Numbered from the stretch's first letter, positions 28,735 to 38,298 are shown. The stretch: DNA of 64,000 bases from Salisediminibacterium halotolerans (GCF_003814815.1 NZ_RKQQ01000007.1:124001-188000); one strand, 5' to 3'. Notes: generated from the letters alone by a model not told the origin. Numbers and translations: made by a program.

Positions 28735-29217
28735 ATGAAATGTCCGAGTTGTCAGCATAATGGAACGCGTGTGCTCGATTCACGGCCGAGTGATGAAGGG
28801 CGTTCGATTCGAAGGCGCCGCGAATGTGAGGAATGCGGGCATCGGTTCACGACTTTTGAACGGGTGGAAGAAACGCCTTTAATTGTCGTGAAGAAAGATG
28901 GGAACAGAGAGGAATTCAGCCGCGACAAGCTGTTGCGCGGGCTTGTGCGGGCATGTGAGAAACGTCCTGTACCGCTCGAGAAGCTTGAATGGATTACCGA
29001 TGAAGTTGAACGGATCACAAGAAATCAAGGCGTGTCGGAAGTGAGCAGTACAGATATCGGCGAGAAAGTTATGGCGCATTTGGCAGATGTAGATGAAGTG
29101 GCTTACGTACGTTTCGCTTCAGTGTACCGTCAATTTAAAGATTTGAGTGTGTTTGTCGACGAATTAAAAGAACTGCTTGATCGCGAGAATGGCGGGAACG
29201 GATCTAAAAACGACTGA
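28735..29217 (+). CDS. nrdR: Transcriptional repressor NrdR
   Basis: A 160-residue repressor of ribonucleotide reductase genes, slightly longer than the usual 150. An N-terminal zinc ribbon uses Cys3, Cys6, Cys31 and Cys34 (MKCPSCQ and CEECGHRF). The ATP-cone domain (about 49-139) begins [18 protein letters not shown] and senses ATP/dATP. It precedes dnaB and dnaI, the same order as in B. subtilis (ytcG-dnaB-dnaI). The extra C-terminal residues are Asp, Gly and Asn-rich. Confidence 0.95.
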   Translation: MKCPSCQHNGTRVLDSRPSDEGRSIRRRRECEECGHRFTTFERVEETPLIVVKKDGNREEFSRDKLLRGLVRACEKRPVPLEKLEWITDEVERITRNQGVSEVSSTDIGEKVMAHLADVDEVAYVRFASVYRQFKDLSVFVDELKELLDRENGGNGSKND

Positions 29218-29271
29218 TGAGAAACGTGTAAGTTTGTTTAGCAGCTGAATGAAAAGAACGGGTGAATGACG

Positions 29272-30702
29272 ATGGAACATTGGAAAGAAATTCTCCCGGC
29301 GAATTATTACCGGGCTTATATAAACAGAAAACTTCATCCGGAAGACATCGAAGTCTTGACGCTGTTGTATCAGCCGCTTGTCGGCGCTGTTGCCTACAGC
29401 TTGTATATGACGCTTGTAACGGATGTTTCAAAACAATCGTCCCTCAGTGCAGAACGTTCACATAAATCGTTAATGTTTTTTACGGGACAAAACTTGAATG
29501 TTTTATTTGAAGAACGTAAAAAACTTGAAGCGATCGGTCTGCTTAGAGTATATCAAGAGAAAAGAGACGGAGAATGGCAGTTATACTACCGGCTTATGGC
29601 GCCGAAGACACCTGCGGCCTTTTTTGCCGATGAGCTTTATCCGGTTTTTTTATATAATAAACTGGGCAATAAAGAACAATACCGTGAGCTGCTGGAATAT
29701 TTTCGTACGGAGCCGCCCGATATCAGCGGAGCGGATGAAATTACAAAAGGAATTGACGAGGTCTTTCAATCGCTGCAGCCTTCAGAAATGAAACGAAGCA
29801 CTTCTGATATGCTTTCCTCCGAAGTCTCTTCGGTTCATCTGCCGAATAAAGAAGGAGAAGCGATGTATGCGTTTAAACATCCGAGCGCGTTTAATATTGA
29901 GAAAATGTTGGCGTTTTTACCGTCGTTTATAGATAGGGAGGCGCTTGAACAGCCGGACTCCCAGCGTTTAATTGAACAGCTGGCGTTTTTGTATAAATTG
30001 AGCAACGAAGAGATGGCTCAAGTGATTCAAGATTCAATGCTTCACAGCTCGACGTTTTCCGAAGATGAATTGAAAAAACAAGCCAAACGCAGATATCTTA
30101 TGCACGAGGGCGAAAAGCCGCCCCGGCTTGGACTTAGAACACAGCCTGAAGAGTTCAGAACCGTCACCTCTCCTCCGCAAACGAAAGAGGAAAAACATAT
30201 TCAATATTTAGAGACAACGTCCCCGATCGAATTTTTGGAGGATATGCAGCAAGGCGGAAAAGTGTATGAAGGTGAAATGGCGTTTGTTGAACAGCTGATT
30301 TTTGATTACGGATTGAACCCGGGCGTTGTCAATGCGCTGTTGGATTATATATTTATGGTCAACGATATGAAGCTGTCAAAACCGATGGCTTCGACGATTG
30401 CGGGCCACTGGAAGCGCAAAAAAGTTTCGACCGTCAAAGAAGCGATGGATCTCGCACGGCAAGAATACGAAAAACGCCAAGAATATAAACAAAAAAGTTC
30501 TTCAGCGCCGAAAGGGTCGGCAGGGCAGTTTTCCCGCAAACAAACGCCGGTTAAAGAAGAACCGCTGCCAAAATGGATGAAAGATGACTCTTGGAAACAA
30601 ACGGATGAATCCGAAGAAGATATGACGAAAGCGAAACAAAAAGCAGCAGAGTATCGCGAACTGCTGAAAAAACGAAAACAGCAGCGAAAGGAGGACCATT
30701 AA
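29272..30702 (+). CDS. dnaB: Replication initiation and membrane attachment protein DnaB
   Basis: A 476-residue helicase-loading protein of Firmicutes, not the replicative helicase. It works with DnaD and DnaI to load DnaC helicase at oriC and at restart sites. The N-terminal winged-helix domain includes LTLLYQPLVGAVAYSLYMTL. The DDBH2 domain holds YGLNPGVVNALLDYIF near residue 345. The C-terminal tail is Lys, Gln and Glu-rich with KWMKDDSW. The ATG at 29272 is best spaced from GGGTGA; an ATG at 29266 is also possible. The last base of its stop codon is the first base of dnaI. Confidence 0.92.
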   Translation: MEHWKEILPANYYRAYINRKLHPEDIEVLTLLYQPLVGAVAYSLYMTLVTDVSKQSSLSAERSHKSLMFFTGQNLNVLFEERKKLEAIGLLRVYQEKRDGEWQLYYRLMAPKTPAAFFADELYPVFLYNKLGNKEQYRELLEYFRTEPPDISGADEITKGIDEVFQSLQPSEMKRSTSDMLSSEVSSVHLPNKEGEAMYAFKHPSAFNIEKMLAFLPSFIDREALEQPDSQRLIEQLAFLYKLSNEEMAQVIQDSMLHSSTFSEDELKKQAKRRYLMHEGEKPPRLGLRTQPEEFRTVTSPPQTKEEKHIQYLETTSPIEFLEDMQQGGKVYEGEMAFVEQLIFDYGLNPGVVNALLDYIFMVNDMKLSKPMASTIAGHWKRKKVSTVKEAMDLARQEYEKRQEYKQKSSSAPKGSAGQFSRKQTPVKEEPLPKWMKDDSWKQTDESEEDMTKAKQKAAEYRELLKKRKQQRKEDH

Positions 30703-31646
30703 TGGATTCCTTAAATGCGTCATTTCGGCAGTTTAACGACGGCCGTTTTGAAGAGCGCTGGGAAGCCTTGCGGGAAGAGACGCTGAACGATCCGCGGGTC
30801 CGGTCGTTTTTAAACGCGAATCCGGAACTAAAAGGAACGCCGGCAGAAAACCGGCTGAACGAGCTTTACCAGTATAAAAATCAATGGCTCAATTGCGACC
30901 AGTGTCCGGGACTGGAAGCCTGTCCGAACTTAATTCAAGGTTATCAGCCGGAGCTGAAGATTTACCGCGGTGATATTCAGCTGCAGTATCATCCTTGTTC
31001 GCTGAAGCGAAAAGCCGATGAGCAAAAACGTCAAGCTTCATTCATTCAAAGTCTCTACATTCCTAAAGAAATGACAGAAGTCAGCTTTGACGATTTTCAT
31101 GAAGATAACCAATCCCGCATGAAAGCTTATACGAGCGCGATGCAATTTTGTGCGGAAGTTGATCCCGGCAACAACGGCCGGGGCCTTTATATACACGGAC
31201 CGTTCGGCGTCGGGAAGACTTTTCTTGTCGGAGCGATCGCCAATGAACTCGCTGATGCAGAAATTACGACGATGATCGTTTATGCGCCGGATTTTTTCCG
31301 CGAATTGAAAAACGGGATATCTGACGGTTCGTACCAGGATAAGCTCGATCATGTAAAGCGGGCGCCGCTTTTAATCTTGGATGATATCGGTGCAGAAACA
31401 ATGTCAAACTGGGTGCGCGATGATATTCTCGGAGCGATGCTCCAATTTAGAATGATGGAGAAACTCCCGACGATTTTTACGTCAAATTTTGACCTTGATG
31501 AACTGGAAATGCATTTTGCCTCGACGCAGCGGGGCGGCGTGGAAAAAGTTGATCAGTTAAAAGCGAAGCGAATTATGGAGCGGATCCGCCATTTAAACGA
31601 TGTTATTGATATGGCCGGAGAAAATAAGCGCGAGTTAAACAACTAA
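30702..31646 (+). CDS. dnaI: Primosomal protein DnaI (helicase loader)
   Basis: A 314-residue AAA+ ATPase that loads the replicative helicase. The N-terminal zinc-binding domain has CDQCPGLEACPN and a later HPC. The ATPase domain carries Walker A GPFGVGKT (near 166), Walker B LLILDDIG (near 224), sensor I TSNFDLDEL and the Arg finger region KRIMERIRHL. AAGGAGG precedes the ATG and the 1-bp overlap with dnaB indicates coupling. In B. subtilis ytxB and ytxC lie between dnaI and thrS; here an mqnC-type gene does. Confidence 0.95.
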   Translation: MDSLNASFRQFNDGRFEERWEALREETLNDPRVRSFLNANPELKGTPAENRLNELYQYKNQWLNCDQCPGLEACPNLIQGYQPELKIYRGDIQLQYHPCSLKRKADEQKRQASFIQSLYIPKEMTEVSFDDFHEDNQSRMKAYTSAMQFCAEVDPGNNGRGLYIHGPFGVGKTFLVGAIANELADAEITTMIVYAPDFFRELKNGISDGSYQDKLDHVKRAPLLILDDIGAETMSNWVRDDILGAMLQFRMMEKLPTIFTSNFDLDELEMHFASTQRGGVEKVDQLKAKRIMERIRHLNDVIDMAGENKRELNN

Positions 31647-31740
31647 AACGTTGTGAAACTTTGCAAAATGTAAGCGAAAAAATTGCCGGATATGTTACGA
31701 TGATGTGGAAGCCTTAACCGATAGAATGGGGGAAGACATA

Positions 31741-32847
31741 ATGAGTATTGATCACATTCTCGATCGGGCCCGCCGAGGAGAGCGGATCACGGTCGATGAT
31801 GCCATTGAACTTTACAAAAGTGACGAAGTGGAAAAAATCGGGGAAGTTGCGAATGAAAAAATGCTGGAATGGCACCCTGAGCCTGTGACAACCTTTGTCA
31901 TCGGACGGAATGTTAACTATTCGAATCAGTGCGATACGTACTGCCGCTTCTGTGCGTTTTACCGGGCGCCGAATGCCGAAGACGGTTATGTACTCGATAA
32001 TGAAGAGATTTTTAAGAAGATACAGGAAACGAAGGATGTTGAAGGAACAGAGATTTTAATGCAAGGAGGCACGAATCCGAATCTGCCGTTCGATTATTAT
32101 ACGAACCTTTTGCGTGAAATTAAAGAACGCTTCGATATTACCATGCACTCGTTTTCTCCCGCAGAAATATACAAAATGGCTGAAGTATCCGGCAAATCCT
32201 TAGAGCAAGTATTAATCGAACTGAAAGAAGCCGGCCTCGACTCGATACCGGGCGGCGGAGCAGAAATTTTGGATAATCGAACGAGACGCCGGATCAGCAG
32301 GTTAAAAGGGACGTGGCAAGAGTGGATTGACTGCATGAAGACCGCGAAAAAAGTCGGTTTGCACGGTACGGCTACGATGGTCATCGGGTTTGGTGAAACA
32401 TATGAAGAGCGGGCGCTTCATTTGCAGCGCGTCCGGGATGCACAAGATGATGCGGCGCCGTTTCTCGCGTTCATCTCGTGGAAGTTTCAGCCGGATAACA
32501 CGAACATGAAGGGCGAGCATATCACTCCCCGCGAGTATTTGAAAAACCTGGCGATTTCACGGATATTCCTTGATAATATTGCGAATTTCCAATCCTCATG
32601 GGTGACGATGGGTGCAGAAACCGGCAAACAATCTCTGCACTACGGATGCAATGATTTTGGCAGCACAATGATTGAAGAAAATGTCGTCTCTTCAGCCGGA
32701 GCGACAAATAAAGTTGATACGAAACTCATTCTTCGTCTCATCCGCGAGGCAGGAAAGACACCGGCACAGCGTGACACAAAATACAATACGCTCCGTGTGT
32801 TCGAAGGCGACGAGACCGTTGAAAATGATTTCGTCATGCAAAACTGA
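31741..32847 (+). CDS. mqnC: Radical SAM cyclic dehypoxanthinyl futalosine synthase (MqnC)
   Basis: A 368-residue radical SAM enzyme. The cluster motif CX3CX2C is Cys64, Cys68 and Cys71 (QCDTYCRFCAFYR). EILMQGGTNPNLP, MHSFSPAEIYKMAE, LDSIPGGGAEI and ISWKFQPDNTNM are typical of the MqnC/CofH group and favour MqnC, which cyclises dehypoxanthine futalosine in the futalosine route to menaquinone. B. subtilis uses the MenF-MenD route instead, so this marks a different quinone pathway. The ATG at 31741 has GGGGGAAG upstream. A terminator follows. MqnE or CofH are less likely alternatives. Confidence 0.85.
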   Translation: MSIDHILDRARRGERITVDDAIELYKSDEVEKIGEVANEKMLEWHPEPVTTFVIGRNVNYSNQCDTYCRFCAFYRAPNAEDGYVLDNEEIFKKIQETKDVEGTEILMQGGTNPNLPFDYYTNLLREIKERFDITMHSFSPAEIYKMAEVSGKSLEQVLIELKEAGLDSIPGGGAEILDNRTRRRISRLKGTWQEWIDCMKTAKKVGLHGTATMVIGFGETYEERALHLQRVRDAQDDAAPFLAFISWKFQPDNTNMKGEHITPREYLKNLAISRIFLDNIANFQSSWVTMGAETGKQSLHYGCNDFGSTMIEENVVSSAGATNKVDTKLILRLIREAGKTPAQRDTKYNTLRVFEGDETVENDFVMQN

Positions 32848-32858
32848 CTGATGACTGA

Positions 32859-32886
32859 ACCGGACTCTGCAGGGTCCGGTTTTTAT
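32859..32886 (+). terminator. Terminator after mqnC
   Basis: The stem ACCGGACTC / GGGTCCGGT with a TGCA loop is followed by a run of T. Confidence 0.85.
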
Positions 32887-32917
32887 TTGGCATCTTTTTT
32901 ATAAAAAAGAAAATGTC

Positions 32918-32946
32918 TTGATTTTAACTGTGCGATTCGTTATAAT
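32918..32946 (+). promoter_or_regulatory. SigA promoter of the thrS T-box leader
   Basis: TTGATT (32918-32923) and TATAAT (32941-32946) are spaced exactly 17 bp apart. Transcription would begin near 32953 and give a leader of about 330 nt. Confidence 0.75.
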
Positions 32947-32952
32947 TCTGTC

Positions 32953-33230
32953 TAGAATAATGAAGCGAATGCCATGAGACGGACAAGGGTCGCTGTGTGC
33001 AGCCTGTCAGAGAAGGGGATCAACGGCTGAAAATCCCCTGGCCAGCGCAATGATTCACCACCGTTTCGCAGCGCGGCGGAACATGTTCAAATGACCAGTA
33101 TGCCGGGCCGTTTTTCCGCGTTAAGGATCGAATGAAGCTGTCTGCTGTCTTCAAACCGGACAGAAATCAGGGTGGAACCGCGATGTATTGCACTCGTCCC
33201 TCGTATACGAGGGACGGGTGTTTTTTTATT
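32953..33230 (+). promoter_or_regulatory. T-box riboswitch for thrS
   Basis: The leader contains the T-box sequence CAGGGTGGAACCGCG (33168-33182), which pairs with the acceptor end of uncharged tRNA. A terminator follows (stem TCGTCCCTCGT / ACGAGGGACGG, then seven T, 33194-33228). Upstream is a long stem I region. The CACCACC at about 33057-33063 offers an ACC specifier for tRNA-Thr(GGU), but I have not folded stem I. Uncharged tRNA-Thr should open the terminator and raise thrS expression. Confidence 0.9.
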
Positions 33231-33285
33231 GCTTCAATCCAAAACTGTTTAAATGCGAAAGGAAACAAATAAAGGAGTGGAATTT

Positions 33286-35238
33286 ATGACAAATCAAGAC
33301 GGAAACGTCGTGCTGAGCTTTCCGGACGGAAGCGAACAAACATACGAAAAAGGCGTGACAACCGAAGAAATTGCGCAAAAAATATCGCCCGGCTTAAAGA
33401 AAAATGCTGTTGCCGGAAAATTAAACGGCGACCATATCGATCTTCGCACGCCGATTAACGAAGACGGTAAAATTGAGATTTTAACTTATGATTCAGACGA
33501 GGGATTATACGTGCTTCGTCACAGCACGGCTCATTTGATGGCGCAGGCGGTTAAGCGTCTTTTCAGCGATGTCAAACTCGGCGTCGGTCCCGTGATTGAA
33601 GAAGGCTTTTACTATGATATTGACATGCCGCACACACTGACGCCGGAAGATTTCCCGGCTATTGAAAAAGAAATGAAAAAAATCATTGATGAAAACTTGG
33701 AAATTAAACGTACAGAAGAAACACGCGAAGATGTTATCGCCCGCTATGAAGCGATCGGCGATGATTTAAAACTGGAATTGTTAGAAGAAATTCCGGCCGG
33801 CGAAACGATCAGCATTTATGAACAGGGCGAATTTTTTGATTTATGCCGCGGTGTCCATGTCCCGCAAACGAGCAAATTAAAGAAATTTAAACTGCTTTCG
33901 ATTGCCGGCGCATATTGGCGCGGCGACAGCAATAATAAAATGCTCCAGCGCATTTACGGCACAGCCTTCCCGAAACAGCAGCAAGTGGATGATTATTTGC
34001 AGCTGTTGGAAGAACGAAAAGAGCGTGATCACCGAAAACTCGGGAAAGAACTCGGAATATTTGCTGTAAACCAGCAAGTCGGGCAAGGACTTCCGCTTTG
34101 GCTTCCTAACGGCGCCACAATCCGCCGGATTATCGAGCGGTATATTGTCGATATTGAAGAAAAACTCGGTTACGACCATGTTTATACACCGGTACTCGGC
34201 ACTGTTGACCTTTATAAAACCTCGGGACACTGGGATCATTATCAAGATGATATGTTCCCGGTGATGGAAATGGACAATGAAGATTTTGTTCTTCGTCCGA
34301 TGAACTGCCCGCATCATATGATGCTGTATAAAAACGAAAAGCACAGTTATCGTAATCTGCCGCTTCGAATCGCCGAACTCGGCACGATGCACCGAAACGA
34401 AATGTCCGGCGCGCTTGCCGGGCTGCAGCGTGTCCGGGCGATGACGCTCAATGATGCGCATATTTTCTGCCGGCCGGATCAATTAAAAGCGGAATTCATC
34501 CGGGTTGTCGAGCTGATCCAAGCTGTTTATGAAGACTTTCAAATTAACGATTATTATTTCCGGCTCTCTTACCGCGATCCTGAAGATAAAGAAAAATATG
34601 TCGATAACGATGAAATGTGGGAAAAAGCACAAAAGATGCTGAAAGAAGCGGTCGATGAAACCGGAATAGAGTATGTTGAGGCTGACGGCGAAGCGGCGTT
34701 TTACGGCCCGAAACTCGACGTGCAGGTAAAAACAGCGCTCGGAAAAGATGAAACGCTGTCAACGGTGCAGCTCGATTTTCATTTGCCGAACCGTTTTGAT
34801 TTAACGTATGTCGGTGAAGACGGTCAAGATCACCGCCCGGTTGTAATTCACCGCGGGGTTGTATCTACAATGGAACGGTTCGTCGCCTTCTTGCTCGAAG
34901 AATATAAAGGCGCGTTTCCGACATGGCTTGCACCGGTACAGACAGAAATTATTCCGGTAAGCGACGTGCATCTTGACTACGTCGAGCACGTGAAAGAGCG
35001 TCTTACAAGAGCCGGTATCCGCGTGCATACAGATTTGCGCGACGAGAAACTCGGTTATAAAATAAGAGAAGCGCAAGTGAAGAAAATCCCTTACGTGCTT
35101 GTACTTGGCGATAAAGAACGTGATTCTGAGAGCGTGAATGTCCGCCGCTACAGTGAACAAGAAACAGAAGAAGTTCCGCTCGATTCGTTTGCAGAGCGGC
35201 TGCAGGAGGAAATACAGACGTACGGTAAAAAACAATGA
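33286..35238 (+). CDS. thrS: Threonyl-tRNA synthetase
   Basis: A 650-residue class II synthetase. The N-terminal TGS domain (about 5-67) is followed by the editing domain, which has [11 protein letters not shown] and the later CRGVHVP (His and Cys residues that clear Ser-tRNA). The catalytic core shows motif 2 [12 protein letters not shown] near 370, PMNCPHHM with a zinc-binding Cys, and the C-terminal anticodon domain with [14 protein letters not shown] and LGYKIREAQ. The start at 33286 is preceded by AAAGGAG. Control is by the T-box upstream. The L20 leader promoter overlaps its stop. Confidence 0.96.
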   Translation: MTNQDGNVVLSFPDGSEQTYEKGVTTEEIAQKISPGLKKNAVAGKLNGDHIDLRTPINEDGKIEILTYDSDEGLYVLRHSTAHLMAQAVKRLFSDVKLGVGPVIEEGFYYDIDMPHTLTPEDFPAIEKEMKKIIDENLEIKRTEETREDVIARYEAIGDDLKLELLEEIPAGETISIYEQGEFFDLCRGVHVPQTSKLKKFKLLSIAGAYWRGDSNNKMLQRIYGTAFPKQQQVDDYLQLLEERKERDHRKLGKELGIFAVNQQVGQGLPLWLPNGATIRRIIERYIVDIEEKLGYDHVYTPVLGTVDLYKTSGHWDHYQDDMFPVMEMDNEDFVLRPMNCPHHMMLYKNEKHSYRNLPLRIAELGTMHRNEMSGALAGLQRVRAMTLNDAHIFCRPDQLKAEFIRVVELIQAVYEDFQINDYYFRLSYRDPEDKEKYVDNDEMWEKAQKMLKEAVDETGIEYVEADGEAAFYGPKLDVQVKTALGKDETLSTVQLDFHLPNRFDLTYVGEDGQDHRPVVIHRGVVSTMERFVAFLLEEYKGAFPTWLAPVQTEIIPVSDVHLDYVEHVKERLTRAGIRVHTDLRDEKLGYKIREAQVKKIPYVLVLGDKERDSESVNVRRYSEQETEEVPLDSFAERLQEEIQTYGKKQ

Positions 35239-35268
35239 TTGACATGCTGCAGTAATGCGTGATATCTT
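35239..35268 (+). promoter_or_regulatory. Promoter of the infC-rpmI-rplT operon
   Basis: TTGACA (35239-35244), overlapping the end of thrS, and TATCTT (35263-35268) are separated by 18 bp. The -35 is a perfect consensus. Confidence 0.6.
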
Positions 35269-35274
35269 GTTTAA

Positions 35275-35405
35275 GTGAACGTTATATCGGATTAAAAGCA
35301 AGAAGAAGCGCCCGCTTCTCACCTGACTGACTCAAGTTGGCAGGTTACGACCATTTTTTAAATGCAATCGAAGTGTGGGCGCACGTATGTGCCCGCACTT
35401 TTTTT
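35275..35405 (+). promoter_or_regulatory. L20 leader (ribosomal protein autoregulatory attenuator)
   Basis: The region before infC in Bacillus carries the L20 leader, where ribosomal protein L20 binds the mRNA and causes termination. Here there is a structured GC-rich segment (AGAAGCGCCCGCTTCTCACC, 35304-35323) and a strong terminator stem (GTGTGGGCGCAC / GTGCCCGCAC, 35373-35399) followed by seven T. The antiterminator partner was not folded. Position and terminator strength support the call. Confidence 0.75.
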
Positions 35406-35488
35406 ACGTGTCGTGATGCTCGCCGGACCTATGCCAATCCGGCAAAACATCTTGCTTTGATCCAAAAAGATCATGGAGGTGGCTCAAT

Positions 35489-36010
35489 ATCAGTAAAGAC
35501 ATGTTTGTGAATGAAAACATTCGTGCGCGTGAAGTTCGTTTAATCGGACCGGACGGTGATCAAATCGGTGTAAAATCCAAGCAGGAAGCGCTGGAAATGG
35601 CGCAAAATGCAGATCTCGATTTGGTAATGGTGGCTCCGAATGCGAAACCGCCAGTTTGCCGTATTATGGATTACGGGAAGTATCGTTTTGAACAGCAAAA
35701 GAAAGAAAAAGAAGCCCGTAAAAAACAAAAGGTGATCACGGTTAAAGAAGTACGCCTCAGTCCGAATATTGAAGAACACGACTTTAACACAAAATTAAAA
35801 AATGCCCGTAAATTTCTTGAGAAGGGCGATAAAGTTAAAGCCGCTATTCGTTTTCGCGGACGCGCCATCACGCACTCAGAACTCGGAAGAGATGTTTTGA
35901 TGCGTTTTGCCAATGAGTGTGAAGATCTTTCCACAATCGAACAAAAACCGAAAATGGAAGGCCGCAGCATGTTTTTGATGCTTGCACCGAAAACAGACGA
36001 CAAAAAATAA
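35489..36010 (+). CDS. infC: Translation initiation factor IF-3, AUC start
   Basis: A 173-residue initiation factor that binds the 30S subunit and rejects wrong start codons. The N-terminal domain starts [20 protein letters not shown] (the first residue read from ATC). The linker is Lys-rich ([12 protein letters not shown]) and the C-terminal domain has [17 protein letters not shown] and [12 protein letters not shown]. The ATC at 35489 lies 8 bp after GGAGGT and gives the SKD start of other Bacillus IF-3 proteins, which begin at AUU. The ATG at 35501 has no ribosome site at proper distance. A rare start codon lets IF-3 limit its own synthesis. Confidence 0.88.
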   Translation: MSKDMFVNENIRAREVRLIGPDGDQIGVKSKQEALEMAQNADLDLVMVAPNAKPPVCRIMDYGKYRFEQQKKEKEARKKQKVITVKEVRLSPNIEEHDFNTKLKNARKFLEKGDKVKAAIRFRGRAITHSELGRDVLMRFANECEDLSTIEQKPKMEGRSMFLMLAPKTDDKK

Positions 36011-36092
36011 GTTAATAGCACCATTTCATTTCGGCCGCAACGGCCGCACCTGACAACAACAACGATTACTACTGGACAGGAGGAAATTCATT

Positions 36093-36284
36093 ATGCCTAA
36101 AATGAAAAGCCACAGCGGCGCTGAAAAGCGCTTTAAGCGTACAGGATCCGGCCGGTTGAAGCGTTCTCACGGTTTTACCAGCCACTTGAAACGCAACCAG
36201 TCACAAAAGCAAAAGCGCAAATTGCGTAAATCAGCACTTGTGAGCAAAAGTGATCAAAAACGAATTGACGACTTAGTTCAATAA
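36093..36284 (+). CDS. rpmI: 50S ribosomal protein L35
   Basis: A 63-residue, very basic large-subunit protein. It begins [20 protein letters not shown], as in the family, with KRSHGFTSH and the Lys/Arg-rich middle. GGAGGAA precedes the ATG. It is the middle gene of infC-rpmI-rplT. It is slightly shorter than the usual 64-66 residues, but the conserved ends are intact. Confidence 0.97.
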   Translation: MPKMKSHSGAEKRFKRTGSGRLKRSHGFTSHLKRNQSQKQKRKLRKSALVSKSDQKRIDDLVQ

Positions 36285-36325
36285 ACATCACGACCTATCA
36301 AATTGATTGAAGAGGAGGGATTACG

Positions 36326-36682
36326 ATGGCAAGAGTAAAAGGCGGATACACTACCCGTCGTCGTCGTAAAAAAGAGTTAAAACTCGCTAAAGGATATACA
36401 GGTTCGAAGCACCGTTTGTTTAAAACAGCACGCGCGCAGGTCATGAAGTCTTATCAATATGCTTACCGTGACCGCCGTCAGAAAAAACGTGAATTCCGTA
36501 AGCTGTGGATTGCACGTATTAATGCGGCTGCCCGTATGAACGGTCTTTCATACAACCGAATGATGCACGGTCTGAAGCAGGCGGGAATCGATATGAACCG
36601 AAAAATGCTCGCTGATTTAGCAGTGCACGACGAGAAAGGCTTTGCTGAACTCGCAGAAAAAGCTAAAGCGAATTTAAAATAA
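36326..36682 (+). CDS. rplT: 50S ribosomal protein L20
   Basis: A 118-residue protein of the large subunit. It binds 23S rRNA and, in Bacillus, the leader of this operon to shut it down. The sequence begins [16 protein letters not shown] and contains [20 protein letters not shown] and [20 protein letters not shown]. The length is the family norm. It follows rpmI by 41 bp with an AGGAGG site, and a strong terminator follows. Confidence 0.97.
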   Translation: MARVKGGYTTRRRRKKELKLAKGYTGSKHRLFKTARAQVMKSYQYAYRDRRQKKREFRKLWIARINAAARMNGLSYNRMMHGLKQAGIDMNRKMLADLAVHDEKGFAELAEKAKANLK

Positions 36683-36692
36683 GCGATCAAAT

Positions 36693-36740
36693 ACGGGCGG
36701 CGTCAAGCTGGGAAATACCTGCTTGACAGCCGTCCGTTTT
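36693..36740 (+). terminator. Terminator after rplT
   Basis: The stem ACGGGCGGCGTCAAGC pairs with GCTTGACAGCCGTCCGT (one bulge) and is followed by TTTT. Confidence 0.8.
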
Positions 36741-36773
36741 ACATAGCTGATTGACAAGAGAGCAGGTGAGGTC

Positions 36774-37049
36774 ATGGTCATTGCGGTTACGGCCCTCTAT
36801 GCAGGCTTTGTGAGTGTTATCGGGATCATTTTTATGATCGTCGACAAACGCAGAGCGGTCCGAAAGCACAAAAACCGAATTTCTGAACGAACGTTGTTGC
36901 TAACAGCTGCTTGCGGCGCTGCAATGGCTATGTGGTTAACAGGCCGGCAAATTCGTCATAAAACGAAGAAGCCTTTGTTTCGCTGGGGATTGCCGATTTT
37001 GAGCGGGGTGCATCTCGCAGCCGCCGGGACAGTTTATTTCAGCGGATAA
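36774..37049 (+). CDS. ysdA: DUF1294 small membrane protein (YsdA type)
   Basis: A 91-residue protein with hydrophobic segments at about 3-24, 43-56 and 72-90. Between the first two lies a conserved-looking IVDKRRAVRKHKNRISERTLL, which matches the DUF1294 signature (DKRxAxxxxxRxSExxL). In B. subtilis the homologue ysdA follows rplT, as here. AGGTGAGGTC lies before the ATG. Function is unknown. Confidence 0.82.
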   Translation: MVIAVTALYAGFVSVIGIIFMIVDKRRAVRKHKNRISERTLLLTAACGAAMAMWLTGRQIRHKTKKPLFRWGLPILSGVHLAAAGTVYFSG

Positions 37050-37077
37050 GAATAAAGGATGAAAGGGGGAAAGAGAT

Positions 37078-37674
37078 ATGGATGAAATGAATCAATCGCT
37101 GCTCCAGTTTGTCGATGAGGCGGGCTGGCTGGCTCCGGTTATATTTATTCTGCTGCACGTATTTCGTCCGCTTCTCATGCTTCCGATCATCGTGTTATAT
37201 ATTTCCGGCGGCTTTTTCTTCGGGTTCATTCAAGGGACGGTTTATACGATGACAGGTTTGGCATTAATGAATGCGCTCTTTTATTTTTTCATCATGAAAT
37301 TCCCCCGATTTCGGGCTTACTTGCGCAAGTTGAAAAAAAGCGTGTTTAACGACCGGAAAATGACGATCGGTCAAGTTAATATTTTGCGGATGATGCCGTT
37401 TATCCATTTTCAGCTTCTTTCGATGTACTTGCTGGAAATGACCTCTTCCTTTCGCGAATTTATGCAGTATTCCGTATACGGTGTCATCGCTCCGTCTGTG
37501 ATATATACGGCATTCGGGGGCGTCTTAACAGATATGCCTTGGTATGTCAGCGGCAGTTTTTTCGCTGTTCTGCTCTTTATATTTTGGCTGTTTGGCAAAG
37601 AAGGGGAGTATCATCAACGGATCCCCGGCTGGTTTAACCGTTGGCAGGATGCCATGGCGGCACGCTTTCGCTGA
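37078..37674 (+). CDS. TVP38/TMEM64 (VTT domain) membrane protein
   Basis: A 198-residue integral membrane protein with about five hydrophobic segments. The VTT-domain pattern is visible: RPLLMLPIIVLYISGGFFFG near residue 30 and GLALMNALFYFF near 61. LRMMPFIHFQLLSMYLLEMTS near 103 resembles the R-xxP-xxP/xxxN loop of the family. Members may act as lipid scramblases or transporters; the role here is unknown. AAAGGGGGAAAG precedes the ATG. It converges on the ysdB-type gene across a bidirectional terminator. Confidence 0.75.
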   Translation: MDEMNQSLLQFVDEAGWLAPVIFILLHVFRPLLMLPIIVLYISGGFFFGFIQGTVYTMTGLALMNALFYFFIMKFPRFRAYLRKLKKSVFNDRKMTIGQVNILRMMPFIHFQLLSMYLLEMTSSFREFMQYSVYGVIAPSVIYTAFGGVLTDMPWYVSGSFFAVLLFIFWLFGKEGEYHQRIPGWFNRWQDAMAARFR

Positions 37675-37716
37675 AGATTTTCGATTGGCAATAACCGCGG
37701 GGCAATTATAACTATA

Positions 37717-37762
37717 AGAAACAGGGACGGCTGTCACACTGACAGACCGTCCCTGTTTCTTA
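37717..37762. terminator. Bidirectional terminator between the VTT gene and ysdB
   Basis: A long nearly perfect stem: AAGAAACAGGGACGG with CCGTCCCTGTTTCTT, continued by CTGTC / GACAG around ACACT. The A-rich and T-rich flanks make it work for both converging genes. Confidence 0.85.
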
Positions 37763-38173
37763 TGATTCCGGCGGATTTTTTTGCTGCAACCGTTTGACCC
37801 ATTCTTTGACAGGGCTGCGCCATTGAATTTGCGCTTTTGGATACCGAAGCATCAACTCTTTTTCAATGAATGAAAAATCACGGATATTCATGCCGTGCAG
37901 CTCATCTACATCATCTGTCCACACCATGATCGTTGTCACTTCAAACGTATCGCCGGCAGTGCCGAGAAATTTTTCACCTTCAAATATGGCGCGGTTGTAA
38001 GTTAACAGCAAGTTCTTTCGAATATTATCTGGGTCATCGAGCACAAAGAAATCCCCTTGATTTCGCGCTTTTTCTAATTTGCGCGCAGGGTCAGCAAAGT
38101 ATTTGACAATGCTGTATATTATGATCGAAACGGCAATGAACAGGACAAGGCGAAACAAGATAATATGGAACAT
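37760..38173 (-). CDS. ysdB: YsdB-type membrane-anchored protein
   Basis: A 137-residue protein with one N-terminal membrane helix (about 2-22) and a cytoplasmic domain with FVLDDPDNIRKNLLLTYNRA and FEGEKFLGTAGDTFEV. The start at 38173 follows GGAGAGG at 7 bp; an upstream in-frame ATG at 38191 would overlap that site. Size, topology and position between ysdA and ysdC match B. subtilis ysdB, a gene of unknown function under SigW there. I rely on memory for the similarity. Confidence 0.7.
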   Translation of the reverse strand: MFHIILFRLVLFIAVSIIIYSIVKYFADPARKLEKARNQGDFFVLDDPDNIRKNLLLTYNRAIFEGEKFLGTAGDTFEVTTIMVWTDDVDELHGMNIRDFSFIEKELMLRYPKAQIQWRSPVKEWVKRLQQKNPPES

Positions 38174-38298
38174 GTATAACCTCTCCTTCAAAAGGATTTA
38201 CGCGCCGGATATTCGTACAAGCGGTCATCTCTTACACTTACGTATCAGAATAACGATAAGTTTCAAAAATAAAACTAGCAAAAAATGTTTATTTTCAG

